Under the pieces are notes generated by a model, which worked only from the letters and a program-made list of their open reading frames with translations, did no database searches and was not told where the DNA came from. This document shows positions 8,431-16,164 of a stretch of 52,987 nucleotides of DNA, in pieces. A program made the translations under genes and the position numbers. The stretch's first letter is position 1. The number at the start of each line of letters is the position of its first letter. Origin of the DNA: Gammaproteobacteria bacterium UBA6968 (GTDB lineage Bacteria; Pseudomonadota; Gammaproteobacteria; Pseudomonadales; Azotimanducaceae); assembly GCA_002450255.1 (NCBI GenBank), contig DJYW01000048.1, forward strand, positions 467 to 53,453. Reading direction: 5' to 3'.

Positions 8431-9531
8431 CTACAGAATAGTCGCGGTAGCCAGTACGATCGGGTCGGCCTGAAGCTGAAGCCGTTTAAGCGCACGTGAG
8501 TTAACCAGTAAACGTCCTCGATCTCCTGCCTGTTGTGCGTGTTGCGAGGCTTCCCTCAACGAACTGTCCAAAATCGTCCGTTCCGGCTTGTGCTGCGAGA
8601 GCGCCTGTATACGCCAATTTTTCAACACCGAGTTAACAAGCCCTAGCGCACGTTCACCAATTAATTCAGGAGACGGCAGATATGCCATCACAAAACCGGC
8701 TTTAACCAGATATTCGGAATAGACCAAAGTCGGTACGCGCTGCTGCTGCGTCTCTGTTACAACGTATTCTAGGGAATAACGATTAATGACGCTGGGATTC
8801 GCCGTAATCATTAAACCCAATTTGGCGCTCGGCAAATTGAGCAACACGTCAGGTAACGCCGCTTCGCTATCAATTCCTACTATTCGCAGTGGGGATTTCC
8901 CAGCGATGTCAGCGTCAGCGAGCTGCGCACTGAGATCGGCCTGGTCTTCGCTTCCGGCTAGTATCGTGAGTCCTGCCATAGTCGGAAATAAACGGTATAG
9001 CGCGCGGATTTGCTCCGCCACCGGCAAGACGGTAGATAGATGATAGAGACCCTCCTTGGATCGCAAGCTCCGCTGTTGGGCTTGAGCGACCAAGGCATAA
9101 ATTAACGGACTCCCTGGCTCTTCCTGCATAACAACTTGGGTAGCAGGCCAGCCAACAGCAAGCCAAATCACTGATCCCGGCGCAGTATCGGTAACCGATT
9201 CAACAATCTCTTTGCCTCGGCGCAACTGCCCGTTCATGTCATGGCTAAAAAAAGGCAAATGCTCACCGACAGCCTGGCGCACAGCGCCGACCAGTTCATC
9301 GACCTGAGGATGACTACGAGTTGCTAGAACATGAACTTGAACCAACGTTTGCTCGTCTGGTTGCGTTGATACGCCCGCAGATTCCCGGACAACCGCGCGG
9401 TTACCAATGGTTTGCGCCCAGCTATTGATGGGATCGAGAGCGGTCCAGCACAGTAAAAGAATTGCGTAGCGTGCTGCACGTAGCTGCTTGGTCGACAATG
9501 CCTCCCGCGTCGCCTTGCTCAGAGCAACCAT
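8431..9531 (-). CDS. Periplasmic ABC-type substrate-binding-like protein
   Basis: 366-residue exported protein with an N-terminal hydrophobic segment (YAILLLCWTALDPINSWAQ, about residues 22-40). The mature part shows the alternating strand/helix pattern of two-lobed binding proteins of the ABC_sub_bind type, for example MAGLTILAGSEDQADL, LRIVGIDSEAALPDVL and KLGLMITANPSVINRY. No permease or ATPase accompanies it. Instead it sits between an outer-membrane barrel gene (13-bp overlap at its start) and a sensor kinase gene. It therefore probably acts as a ligand sensor feeding the kinase, as in LuxP/LuxQ or TorT/TorS arrangements. The ligand is unknown. Confidence 0.7.
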   Translation of the reverse strand: MVALSKATREALSTKQLRAARYAILLLCWTALDPINSWAQTIGNRAVVRESAGVSTQPDEQTLVQVHVLATRSHPQVDELVGAVRQAVGEHLPFFSHDMNGQLRRGKEIVESVTDTAPGSVIWLAVGWPATQVVMQEEPGSPLIYALVAQAQQRSLRSKEGLYHLSTVLPVAEQIRALYRLFPTMAGLTILAGSEDQADLSAQLADADIAGKSPLRIVGIDSEAALPDVLLNLPSAKLGLMITANPSVINRYSLEYVVTETQQQRVPTLVYSEYLVKAGFVMAYLPSPELIGERALGLVNSVLKNWRIQALSQHKPERTILDSSLREASQHAQQAGDRGRLLVNSRALKRLQLQADPIVLATATIL

Positions 9532-10850
9532 TCAAGTCCCAGTACAATCGTCCGGTCGGCGCGCAGCCCATTTTGATCCTGGGGCACGCTCACACCAAAA
9601 TGCAGTAAACGGTCTTTCTTGTAGGCCAATTTGAGACTCAACCCCAAATCACTCTGCCTTGCACCAGGGCCGTCACGTACCGACAGATTCCGTTTATTAA
9701 GAAAATCCAACGCAATCGCGGCGTCAATAGAGCCAATTTTTCGATTTAGCTCAACGCCATAAGCATGGCGAAGCACCGTTGCCGATACGACGCCGGAGTT
9801 AAAATCGACGCCACCAAGAAAACGCAGCACCCACAGATTGTGACGCTGCATAAATTGTCGGCTCGTATGCCAGCTGACCTGACTGCCAACTCCTGGGACA
9901 CCCTGCAAATTACGCAGATCACCAGTAGGCAAACGGATTCCTAAGCTGATGCCGCTGTAGCCATTCTCATGTTCAAACAATTGATATTTGCTGGTCAGCC
10001 GCATATCGCCAATGCCAACATGTGATCCGCGCACGTGATCATAAGGCGAGTCTTCGTTGTCTGGATCAAACGCATGCAGAGTCCTATCAAAATACTGTTT
10101 AGACGGATCGTTGCGGATGCTTGCTACAGAAGTGATGCGCATTGCAATGCGTTGTACCGGTAACTGCGCGCTAATTTCCCAGCGATCTGTCAGACCGTGA
10201 TGCGCAGTCATAAGCAGATAATCTGCTGAGATGTCGAGATTCAGCTTGAGCGCCACCACATCTTTTTCAAACGCATAACAAAACGGGGGATCTCCGCCTA
10301 GGCACGGCTCGATTCCACTATGACCTGTTCCGACGTGGTTAAGGATCAGTTCGTAGTTGGATAACGAGCGCCCCTCCAGTGTCGTATAACGCGTGCGGCC
10401 ATAGCTCAAACCGAAAGCCCAATAGCCTTCAGGCAGAGTTTCAGGCCGTTCTAAAAATAGTGACCCCAAAGCACTGCGCGCTCGAAAAAAGCCCCCTACG
10501 ACCGGATCGTAATCGAACCGCAGACCTGAGGACGCGGCGACGCTGGGCCGTGACAGATCAGATATTGATCGCGCCACATCTTGCAGTTCCGTCAGGCTAT
10601 CTGTGGTGAAGTGAGCATGATGAGAAAACTGAGGTGCAACTGTATTGCGCTGGAGCGTGATGCCATCGCCACCATAGAGCGTGCCCAATAGATCCTGCAG
10701 ATCTCCAGCGAGTGTGGCTGCAGGCAGCGTGAGGTGGAGTAGAAGAAGGGCAATCGCCAGGTGTTTGCAGCGCCGACCACTAGAAACGGCGGGCCACTGA
10801 GAAGTGCTGTTTGCAGCGCGTTGAGACATGTAAGTAGTGCTGCAGGGCAT
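9519..10850 (-). CDS. Predicted outer-membrane beta-barrel protein
   Basis: About 443 residues with a signal peptide (core HLAIALLLLHLTLPAATLAG). The mature protein is rich in alternating polar/hydrophobic stretches with Gly and aromatic residues (YWAFGLSYGRTRY, KLAYKKDRLLHFGVSV). It ends in the sequence GLEWLL, close to the C-terminal signature of barrels. An internal pair of Cys lies in EPCLGGDPPFCY. I cannot place it in a named family. The start is uncertain: the ATG at 10850 overlaps the response-regulator stop as TGATG, and another ATG at 10829 is closer to the signal peptide. Translational coupling on both sides ties it to the signalling operon. Confidence 0.72.
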   Translation of the reverse strand: MPCSTTYMSQRAANSTSQWPAVSSGRRCKHLAIALLLLHLTLPAATLAGDLQDLLGTLYGGDGITLQRNTVAPQFSHHAHFTTDSLTELQDVARSISDLSRPSVAASSGLRFDYDPVVGGFFRARSALGSLFLERPETLPEGYWAFGLSYGRTRYTTLEGRSLSNYELILNHVGTGHSGIEPCLGGDPPFCYAFEKDVVALKLNLDISADYLLMTAHHGLTDRWEISAQLPVQRIAMRITSVASIRNDPSKQYFDRTLHAFDPDNEDSPYDHVRGSHVGIGDMRLTSKYQLFEHENGYSGISLGIRLPTGDLRNLQGVPGVGSQVSWHTSRQFMQRHNLWVLRFLGGVDFNSGVVSATVLRHAYGVELNRKIGSIDAAIALDFLNKRNLSVRDGPGARQSDLGLSLKLAYKKDRLLHFGVSVPQDQNGLRADRTIVLGLEWLL

Positions 10851-11734
10851 CACGTTTCGCTATCAGCCGAAATACTTCCAACAGGACAATCGCTAGCCGC
10901 TTTCGCATTTGCACAGTTATTATCTGTCATTGAGATCGCGCCCTTCCGTTGACGCTCGTCTTGAGATTCGCTCGCGGCGCCACTGTCTGTCGGCTCGGCT
11001 TGATCACTCGGTTTGGTATAAGCCGAGACATTTTTAGACTGGCGGACCATGCTGTTTTGCAGTGTCAAAGCAGATTGATAAATTTCCAGCACTTTCCTCC
11101 GTTGCCCTTCATCCAATTGCGCGTCGCTTTGCAGCAAATCGGCGTAGGCAATGATCGGTTGCATAAGATTAAGCCACTCATGCATAACGACATGCCATTG
11201 CTTCTGGCTCGGATCAAGGCGCGGCTCTGGCTCTGGCTCTGGCTCTGGCTCGACTCTTTCCAAGTCATCATCCTCGTCAACTACCGCCGCAGCATGAGAT
11301 CGATTAAGTAACCATAGTCGAATCGTTTGTTCCAACAGCTTGACTCGAAACGGTTTGCTTATAAATTGATTCATACCAGCCGCCTTACACGCGCGCCTTT
11401 CTTCGTTATTAGCGCTAGCGGTTAAAGCAATGATGGGGACGGAGCGTAAATCGGCAGAGTCGCTTCGCGTCGTATCGCGCTTCGCCGCTTGATCGCGTCG
11501 ATCCGCCTCAATTTTTCGAATTGCTCGAGTCGCGGTGAGCCCATCTATCTCATCCATCTGACAGTCCATCAGAATCAAATCAAAATCTTGCCTCGAAAAA
11601 CACTCAATCGCGACAGCGCCGGAAGTGGCTAACTCGCATAGACACCCTAGACTCTGCAATAAGTAGATCACCAACTCGCTGTTGAACCGATTGTCTTCAA
11701 CAACCAGAATGCGTTTCCCTTCAAGGTCGCTCAT
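10850..11734 (-). CDS. Response regulator with C-terminal DHp-like helix
   Basis: 294 residues. The receiver domain (about 7-142) is complete: acidic pair Glu13/Asp14, phospho-acceptor Asp57 (LILMDCQM), Thr105 and Lys127. An acidic linker with (EP)5 follows (162-171). The tail then contains HEWLNLMQPIIAYADLL at 185-201, which aligns without gaps to the HisKA helix of the operon's kinase (HELRTPLNVIIGFSGLL). The shared positions are His-Glu, Ile-Ile, an aromatic residue and Leu-Leu. No ATPase domain and no DNA-binding domain follow. The output is therefore probably protein-protein or phosphotransfer. The ATG at 11734 is used; the GTG at 11767 is the longer alternative. It is first in the operon. 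Confidence 0.88.
   Translation of the reverse strand: MSDLEGKRILVVEDNRFNSELVIYLLQSLGCLCELATSGAVAIECFSRQDFDLILMDCQMDEIDGLTATRAIRKIEADRRDQAAKRDTTRSDSADLRSVPIIALTASANNEERRACKAAGMNQFISKPFRVKLLEQTIRLWLLNRSHAAAVVDEDDDLERVEPEPEPEPEPRLDPSQKQWHVVMHEWLNLMQPIIAYADLLQSDAQLDEGQRRKVLEIYQSALTLQNSMVRQSKNVSAYTKPSDQAEPTDSGAASESQDERQRKGAISMTDNNCANAKAASDCPVGSISADSET
11223..11252 (-). repeat. Hexanucleotide repeat encoding an (EP)n linker
   Basis: Four perfect GGCTCT units (11223-11246) plus one variant (GGCTCG) encode alternating Glu-Pro on the minus strand. Slippage would change linker length by two residues per unit without breaking the frame. Confidence 0.85.
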
Positions 11735-12585
11735 ACGAGGATCTCCCAAACACTCCCAACTTCCCACGTGGGCTAATTCAAACTAGGAACAGCTCGGGCA
11801 ACCGCGGAGTGATCATGTCAACTTTAGCAACAACGCATAAGCTAACGGTTTTTATTTTTATACTGGGTATCCAGAACAAAAAGGGCTTTTGCATGCTCTA
11901 GCGGGTGCTGACTCCGCTACAAAAAAGCGCTTGAGAGTGACTCTTTTTGTCTGAAACTTTTGATGCACGCCTGCGGCTCTCGAGTCATTAGATTGAAAGC
12001 CATTTGGCACGACTTACTTAGAGCGGGACTGTAGGGGGAAATGAATCTTTCTCTCTTTTACAGCAGACCAAGTGTATTATTTTGGCGACAAAAGGTAATT
12101 TCTAATCCGATTAGCGGAAATAATTATAAAAACCCGAAGACCTATTTCGATCTGGGCTGAATCTTTGTGGTCGCGAGATCTGCTTGAAAATCAAAGGCAA
12201 TTCGAGAGCAAATGGAGAGCAAATCAAAAGCGAATAGAGCGTGGGTTCATTCCCATATCGTGGTGATCCCTCCACAGCGTACTCATGAGTTGTAGCGAAC
12301 GCGTCGCGGTTTTCGAGCGTCTAAACAACCAGTAGGCCCCGAGCAATCCGCGCATAGCGTCGTACCTAACGGGCATGATCAGAGCCGTAGCCAGGCAAGC
12401 CCGATCAACGGCCCAAAAGAGTTAGCTCAGTGGTTAGGCATCCTACGCGGTAAAGTCATCGCCGACGGCGGTTTGCGCCAATGGAACCGGCTTTCGGCAG
12501 TCAATTTTTGCTGCTTTTGCTAGGTGAGTCCGGCAAAGAGCTTTGCTAGTATCACTCGCAGCAATTTCGCCATGGAGAGGATCCC
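11735..12585. other. Divergent intergenic region, no gene seen
   Basis: 850 bp between the signalling operon (leftward) and the copper monooxygenase gene (rightward). It must carry both promoters. It is AT-rich in the middle and holds an imperfect 11-bp repeat array at 12193-12236. The segment near 12420-12450 resembles a tRNA D-arm only superficially. A Shine-Dalgarno (GAGAGGA) precedes the ATG at 12586. I could not fix a convincing -35/-10 pair. Confidence 0.5.
12193..12236. repeat. Imperfect 11-bp tandem repeat, four units
   Basis: Units begin at 12193, 12204, 12215 and 12226. The two central ones are GAGAGCAAATG and GAGAGCAAATC and the flanking ones are degenerate; a fifth weak unit may precede them. 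The period of about one helical turn puts every copy on the same DNA face, as expected of iterated protein-binding sites. Confidence 0.6.
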
Positions 12586-14544
12586 ATGAAACATTTACTT
12601 ATACTTACCAGCCTATTTTTCGGGGCACTGGTTACTACCGTGTCTGCAAATGCAGCCCGCGTCGACAACTTCATGCTGCTCGACCACAGAGGCGACGCGC
12701 ATGAGTTGCACTACCACCGCAACGCGGATGCAGTGGTAATCATGGTACAGGGCAATGGCTGCCCCATCGTGCGCAACGCGCTCGGCGACTTTGCCCAACT
12801 ACAAAGTGAATTCGCTGACGCCAATGTTAAATTCTTCATGCTCAACGCCAACCTACAGGATACGCGCGAAAGCATTTATGCCGAGGCGGAGAAGTACGGC
12901 ATCAAAGTTCCCGTGTTACATGACGAAACCCAGTTGATCGGCGAGTCGTTAGATCTAGTGCGGACCGCAGAGGTGCTAGTCATCGATCCAAAGACCTGGG
13001 AAATCGCCTACCGCGGCCCCTTGAACGATCGCCTGGTGTATGAGCGTCAAAAGCAAAAAGCGTCACAGCACTTTGCCGCGGATGCCATCCGCGCGGTCAC
13101 ACAAGGCAAGTCTGTCGCCGTTGCACAACGCGACACGATGGGCTGCTTGATCAATTTCGCTGCGGCGAACACCGATCATAGCCAAATCAGCTACAGCGAA
13201 ACCATCGCGCCAATCCTGCAAGAGAAGTGCGTGGTCTGCCACACCGAAGGCGGCTTAGGCCCGTGGGCTATGTCGGAATACGCCATGGTGCGTGGCTTTG
13301 CACCAATGATCCGCGAAGTCATCCGTACCAAGCGTATGCCGCCCTGGCACGCCGATCCACATATTGGCGTCTTTAAGGACGACAAGTCATTGAACATTGA
13401 ACAGACCCAAACGCTGGTGCATTGGATCGAGGCCGGTGCGCCGCGTGGCAAAGGGCCGGACCCCCTTGCCGAAACGAAAATGGCTCAGGTGGAATGGCCG
13501 TTGGGTGAGCCGGATCTAATTTTGGATATGCCGCAATACACCATTCCGGCCAGCGGCGTTGTGGAATACAAATTTCCTCGCGTCGCCAATCCACTCGACA
13601 AGGGTGTTTGGGTTAAGGCCGCAACCGTTATCCCGGGTGATCGCGAAGTGGTCCACCACATACTCGCCGGTTCGATAGACGCGGAAACGTCGCAAGCTCG
13701 CCGTGATTCTGGTGTTTTTGACAATTACCTAATTGGCTATGCACCAGGCAACGAGTCGCATACGTTCCCGCAAGACACCGGCGTTTACATTGCGCCGGGC
13801 GGTGAATTCACATTCCAACTCCATTACACCCCAGTAGGACGCGAAACCGTCGATACCTCACGCATCGGCTTGTACTTCCACGACCAGCAGCCAGAGAATT
13901 TTTTTCGCCAGGATGTTGTGATCAATCCAACCATTAACATTCCAGCAAATACTGCGCGGCATCAGGAAGTGTCCTACTACCAGTTCGACAAGCCCGCACT
14001 GATTCACGATTTGGTGCCACACTCGCACTATCGCGGCGTCGCCTCCAAGTTCGAGATCTGGAAGGCAGATGGCAGCAAAGAAGTTATTTTATCAGTGCCA
14101 AATTATGACTTTAACTGGCAGCGCACCTATGAATTTGTCGAGCCGAAGCGCATTGAGCCGGGCAGCCGCTTAGTTCACACCACCTGGTATGACAACTCGG
14201 TCGACAACCCCGGCAACCCCGATCCCAACAAAAACATTACCTGGGGTCTGCAAAGCTGGGATGAGATGCTGTATGGCGCATTCAGCTATACCTATGTGGA
14301 CGAAACCACCGAAGCACCGGTATATGACCGCTCGTTGGCGCAAACCACTCAGTCCTTCGGCTTCATGGACAAGAACATGGATGGCAAGCTGAGTTGGCAG
14401 GAGTTGCCACGATACTTGAAAAAACGTCTGGCACAGAGCTTCAAGCTGGCAGATCGGGATGGTGACGGCGGCCTCAGTCTGCAAGAGATGGCGCAGCTGA
14501 ATCAACGCGCGGAAGAGCAACGCGCTTCAGCTGGCGGGCAATAA
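12586..14544 (+). CDS. Exported redoxin / c-type cytochrome / copper type II monooxygenase / EF-hand fusion
   Basis: 652-residue periplasmic multidomain protein. Signal peptide 1-23; thioredoxin-like redoxin domain about 25-180 with Cys59 in GNGCPI; a c-type heme site CVVCH at 215-219, with Met251 in RMPPWHAD a possible axial ligand. A peptidyl-glycine-monooxygenase-like copper module covers about 310-570. Its expected ligands are visible: His357-His358 and His413 for the first copper, His479-x-His481 and Met561 for the second. Two EF-hand loops follow (595-606 and 623-634). Known relatives of the copper module hydroxylate C-H bonds using ascorbate. Here the fused heme could deliver electrons and the redoxin could serve copper or thiol chemistry. 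Substrate unknown. ATG chosen for its signal peptide and upstream GAGAGGA. Confidence 0.9.
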   Translation: MKHLLILTSLFFGALVTTVSANAARVDNFMLLDHRGDAHELHYHRNADAVVIMVQGNGCPIVRNALGDFAQLQSEFADANVKFFMLNANLQDTRESIYAEAEKYGIKVPVLHDETQLIGESLDLVRTAEVLVIDPKTWEIAYRGPLNDRLVYERQKQKASQHFAADAIRAVTQGKSVAVAQRDTMGCLINFAAANTDHSQISYSETIAPILQEKCVVCHTEGGLGPWAMSEYAMVRGFAPMIREVIRTKRMPPWHADPHIGVFKDDKSLNIEQTQTLVHWIEAGAPRGKGPDPLAETKMAQVEWPLGEPDLILDMPQYTIPASGVVEYKFPRVANPLDKGVWVKAATVIPGDREVVHHILAGSIDAETSQARRDSGVFDNYLIGYAPGNESHTFPQDTGVYIAPGGEFTFQLHYTPVGRETVDTSRIGLYFHDQQPENFFRQDVVINPTINIPANTARHQEVSYYQFDKPALIHDLVPHSHYRGVASKFEIWKADGSKEVILSVPNYDFNWQRTYEFVEPKRIEPGSRLVHTTWYDNSVDNPGNPDPNKNITWGLQSWDEMLYGAFSYTYVDETTEAPVYDRSLAQTTQSFGFMDKNMDGKLSWQELPRYLKKRLAQSFKLADRDGDGGLSLQEMAQLNQRAEEQRASAGGQ

Positions 14545-14585
14545 CCGCCGCGCAGATGTTTCCCGGATAGAATTATCTAGCCAAC

Positions 14586-14612
14586 AGCCCCGCATCAGCG
14601 GGGCTTTTTTTT
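14586..14612 (+). terminator. Rho-independent terminator of the copper monooxygenase gene
   Basis: Perfect stem AGCCCCGC (14586-14593) with GCGGGGCT (14598-14605) around an ATCA loop, running directly into eight T residues. It lies 42 bp after the stop codon. Confidence 0.95.
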
Positions 14613-14788
14613 GTGCAAAGGTAACTCGCAAAAACGTAATACACTGCCGACCCTATTCGGCATCTCTGCACAAAGCGAAGGCACCGCAGGAAGACTGCGG
14701 CATAGCAGCACGCAAAGACTGCCTTTGACGAAATATCTCGTAAGCGAACCCGCCAAACCTTAACCAAGTTAAACCATTCGTAACTAGG

Positions 14789-14805
14789 GCTTGTTCAGAA
14801 CAAGC
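14789..14805. promoter_or_regulatory. 17-bp palindrome, candidate operator
   Basis: GCTTGTTC, a central A, then GAACAAGC form a perfect palindrome 45 bp upstream of the dehydrogenase start codon. Size and symmetry fit a dimeric repressor of the TetR or related type. No such regulator gene lies beside it, and the T-poor flank makes a terminator unlikely. Confidence 0.55.
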
Positions 14806-14849
14806 TCCTAAGCCACCATTTCAGGATATGCGAGACGCTTGGAGGCGTT

Positions 14850-16073
14850 ATGGAAAGTGCAAGCCTAGAACGGCAATACGATATCATCGTTTGGGGCGCG
14901 ACCGGATTTACCGGTCGCCTGGTTACGGAATATATGGCAACCCGCTACCTCGATAGCAACGTGCGCTGGGCGATCGCCGGGCGTAACTCAAGCAAGCTCG
15001 AAAGCCTCGTCGCCGGGCGCAATATTCCTATGCTTACCGCCGACAGCCATGATCCGGCTAGTCTTGCCGCATTGGTAAAGCAAACCAAAGTCATATTGAC
15101 CACTGTAGGGCCTTATGCCCGCTATGGCTCGGAGTTGGTCGCGGCTTGTTCTGAACAGGGCACCCACTATTGCGACCTCACCGGCGAAGTGCACTGGATG
15201 CGCAAAATGATTGATGAGCACCAGACAACCGCTGCTGCCAGCGGCGCCGTCATTGTGCATACCTGCGGATTCGACAGTATCCCTTCCGATATGGGCGTGT
15301 ATTTCTTGCAAAAACAAATGCAGGAAAAACACGGGGTCACCGCACAACAAATCAAATATCGCACCCGCGCATTTAAAGGCGGCTTTAGCGGCGGCACTGC
15401 CGATAGCATGATCGCTATGATGGAAGCCGCGCAAAAGGATCCGAGTATTCGCCGTATTGCAGGTAACCCTTACTCACTTAACGACGGTCCTCCGGGGCGC
15501 GACGGCGGCGACCGTTTCGGTGTGTATTTTGACGAAGATTTCGGCGCATGGGTCGGGCCGTTCGTGATGGCCGGCGTAAACACCCGAGTGGTTCGCCGTT
15601 CTAACGAACTGCTTAGCGCCCGCAGCGCTGGCTACGGCGAAAACTTTCGCTACGACGAGGGTTCTGTGGTGGGCGAAGGTGCTAAAGGTTTTCTCGGTGC
15701 GACGGCCATGAGTGTCGGCACTGGCGCATTTGTCGGCTTGGCAGCGATTCCGCTGACCCGCAAAGGACTGCAAAAGTTTCTGCCGAAGCCCGGTGAGGGT
15801 CCCACAGTAGAGCAGATTGAAAATGGTTTCTTTACGGTGGAACTCCTGGGCAAACACCCCTCCGATTCCAGTAAAGACATCCGCGTTCGCGTGCACGGCG
15901 ACCGCGATCCCGGCTACGGGTCTACGTCGAAGATGATCGCTGAAAGCGCTATTGCCCTTGCTCAAGAAGAGCTACCAGTCGGCGGCGGAATATGGACTCC
16001 GGCGAGCGCCATCGGCGACGCCTTGCTGGCGCGGTTGCCCGCGAACGCAGGGGTGACGTTCGAAGTAATCTAA
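14850..16073 (+). CDS. Saccharopine dehydrogenase-like / trans-acting enoyl reductase family protein
   Basis: 407-residue NAD(P)-dependent oxidoreductase. The N-terminal Rossmann motif GATGFTG lies at 16-22 (IIVWGATGFTGRLV), and the family segments GPYARYGSELVAACSEQGTHYCDLTGE and CGFDSIPSDMG follow. Mycobacterial relatives reduce enoyl intermediates in complex lipid synthesis; in marine proteobacteria the substrate is unknown. GGAGG at 14841-14845 supports the ATG at 14850. The gene is monocistronic, bounded by the palindrome upstream and a hairpin downstream, and converges on the molybdenum hydroxylase genes. Confidence 0.9.
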   Translation: MESASLERQYDIIVWGATGFTGRLVTEYMATRYLDSNVRWAIAGRNSSKLESLVAGRNIPMLTADSHDPASLAALVKQTKVILTTVGPYARYGSELVAACSEQGTHYCDLTGEVHWMRKMIDEHQTTAAASGAVIVHTCGFDSIPSDMGVYFLQKQMQEKHGVTAQQIKYRTRAFKGGFSGGTADSMIAMMEAAQKDPSIRRIAGNPYSLNDGPPGRDGGDRFGVYFDEDFGAWVGPFVMAGVNTRVVRRSNELLSARSAGYGENFRYDEGSVVGEGAKGFLGATAMSVGTGAFVGLAAIPLTRKGLQKFLPKPGEGPTVEQIENGFFTVELLGKHPSDSSKDIRVRVHGDRDPGYGSTSKMIAESAIALAQEELPVGGGIWTPASAIGDALLARLPANAGVTFEVI

Positions 16074-16114
16074 GCCAGCTAATCTGACTGATTAAGATTC
16101 TTGCAGGCAATGTG

Positions 16115-16138
16115 ACAGCGGGTCTCCCTACCCGCTGT
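16115..16138. terminator. Strong hairpin between convergent genes
   Basis: ACAGCGGGT (16115-16123) pairs perfectly with ACCCGCTGT (16130-16138) around a six-base loop. It sits between two stop codons in a 91-bp convergent gap. No T-run follows on either strand, so it may be a bidirectional 3'-end stabiliser rather than a classic intrinsic terminator. Confidence 0.55.
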
Positions 16139-16164
16139 ACACCAAGAATTGAGCGCTGACCCAG

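Noticed and set aside
12415..12475. tRNA-like GTTAGCTCAGTGGTTAG segment
   Set aside because: It resembles a D-arm, but the D-stem does not close, and no acceptor, anticodon or T-arm can be paired around it.
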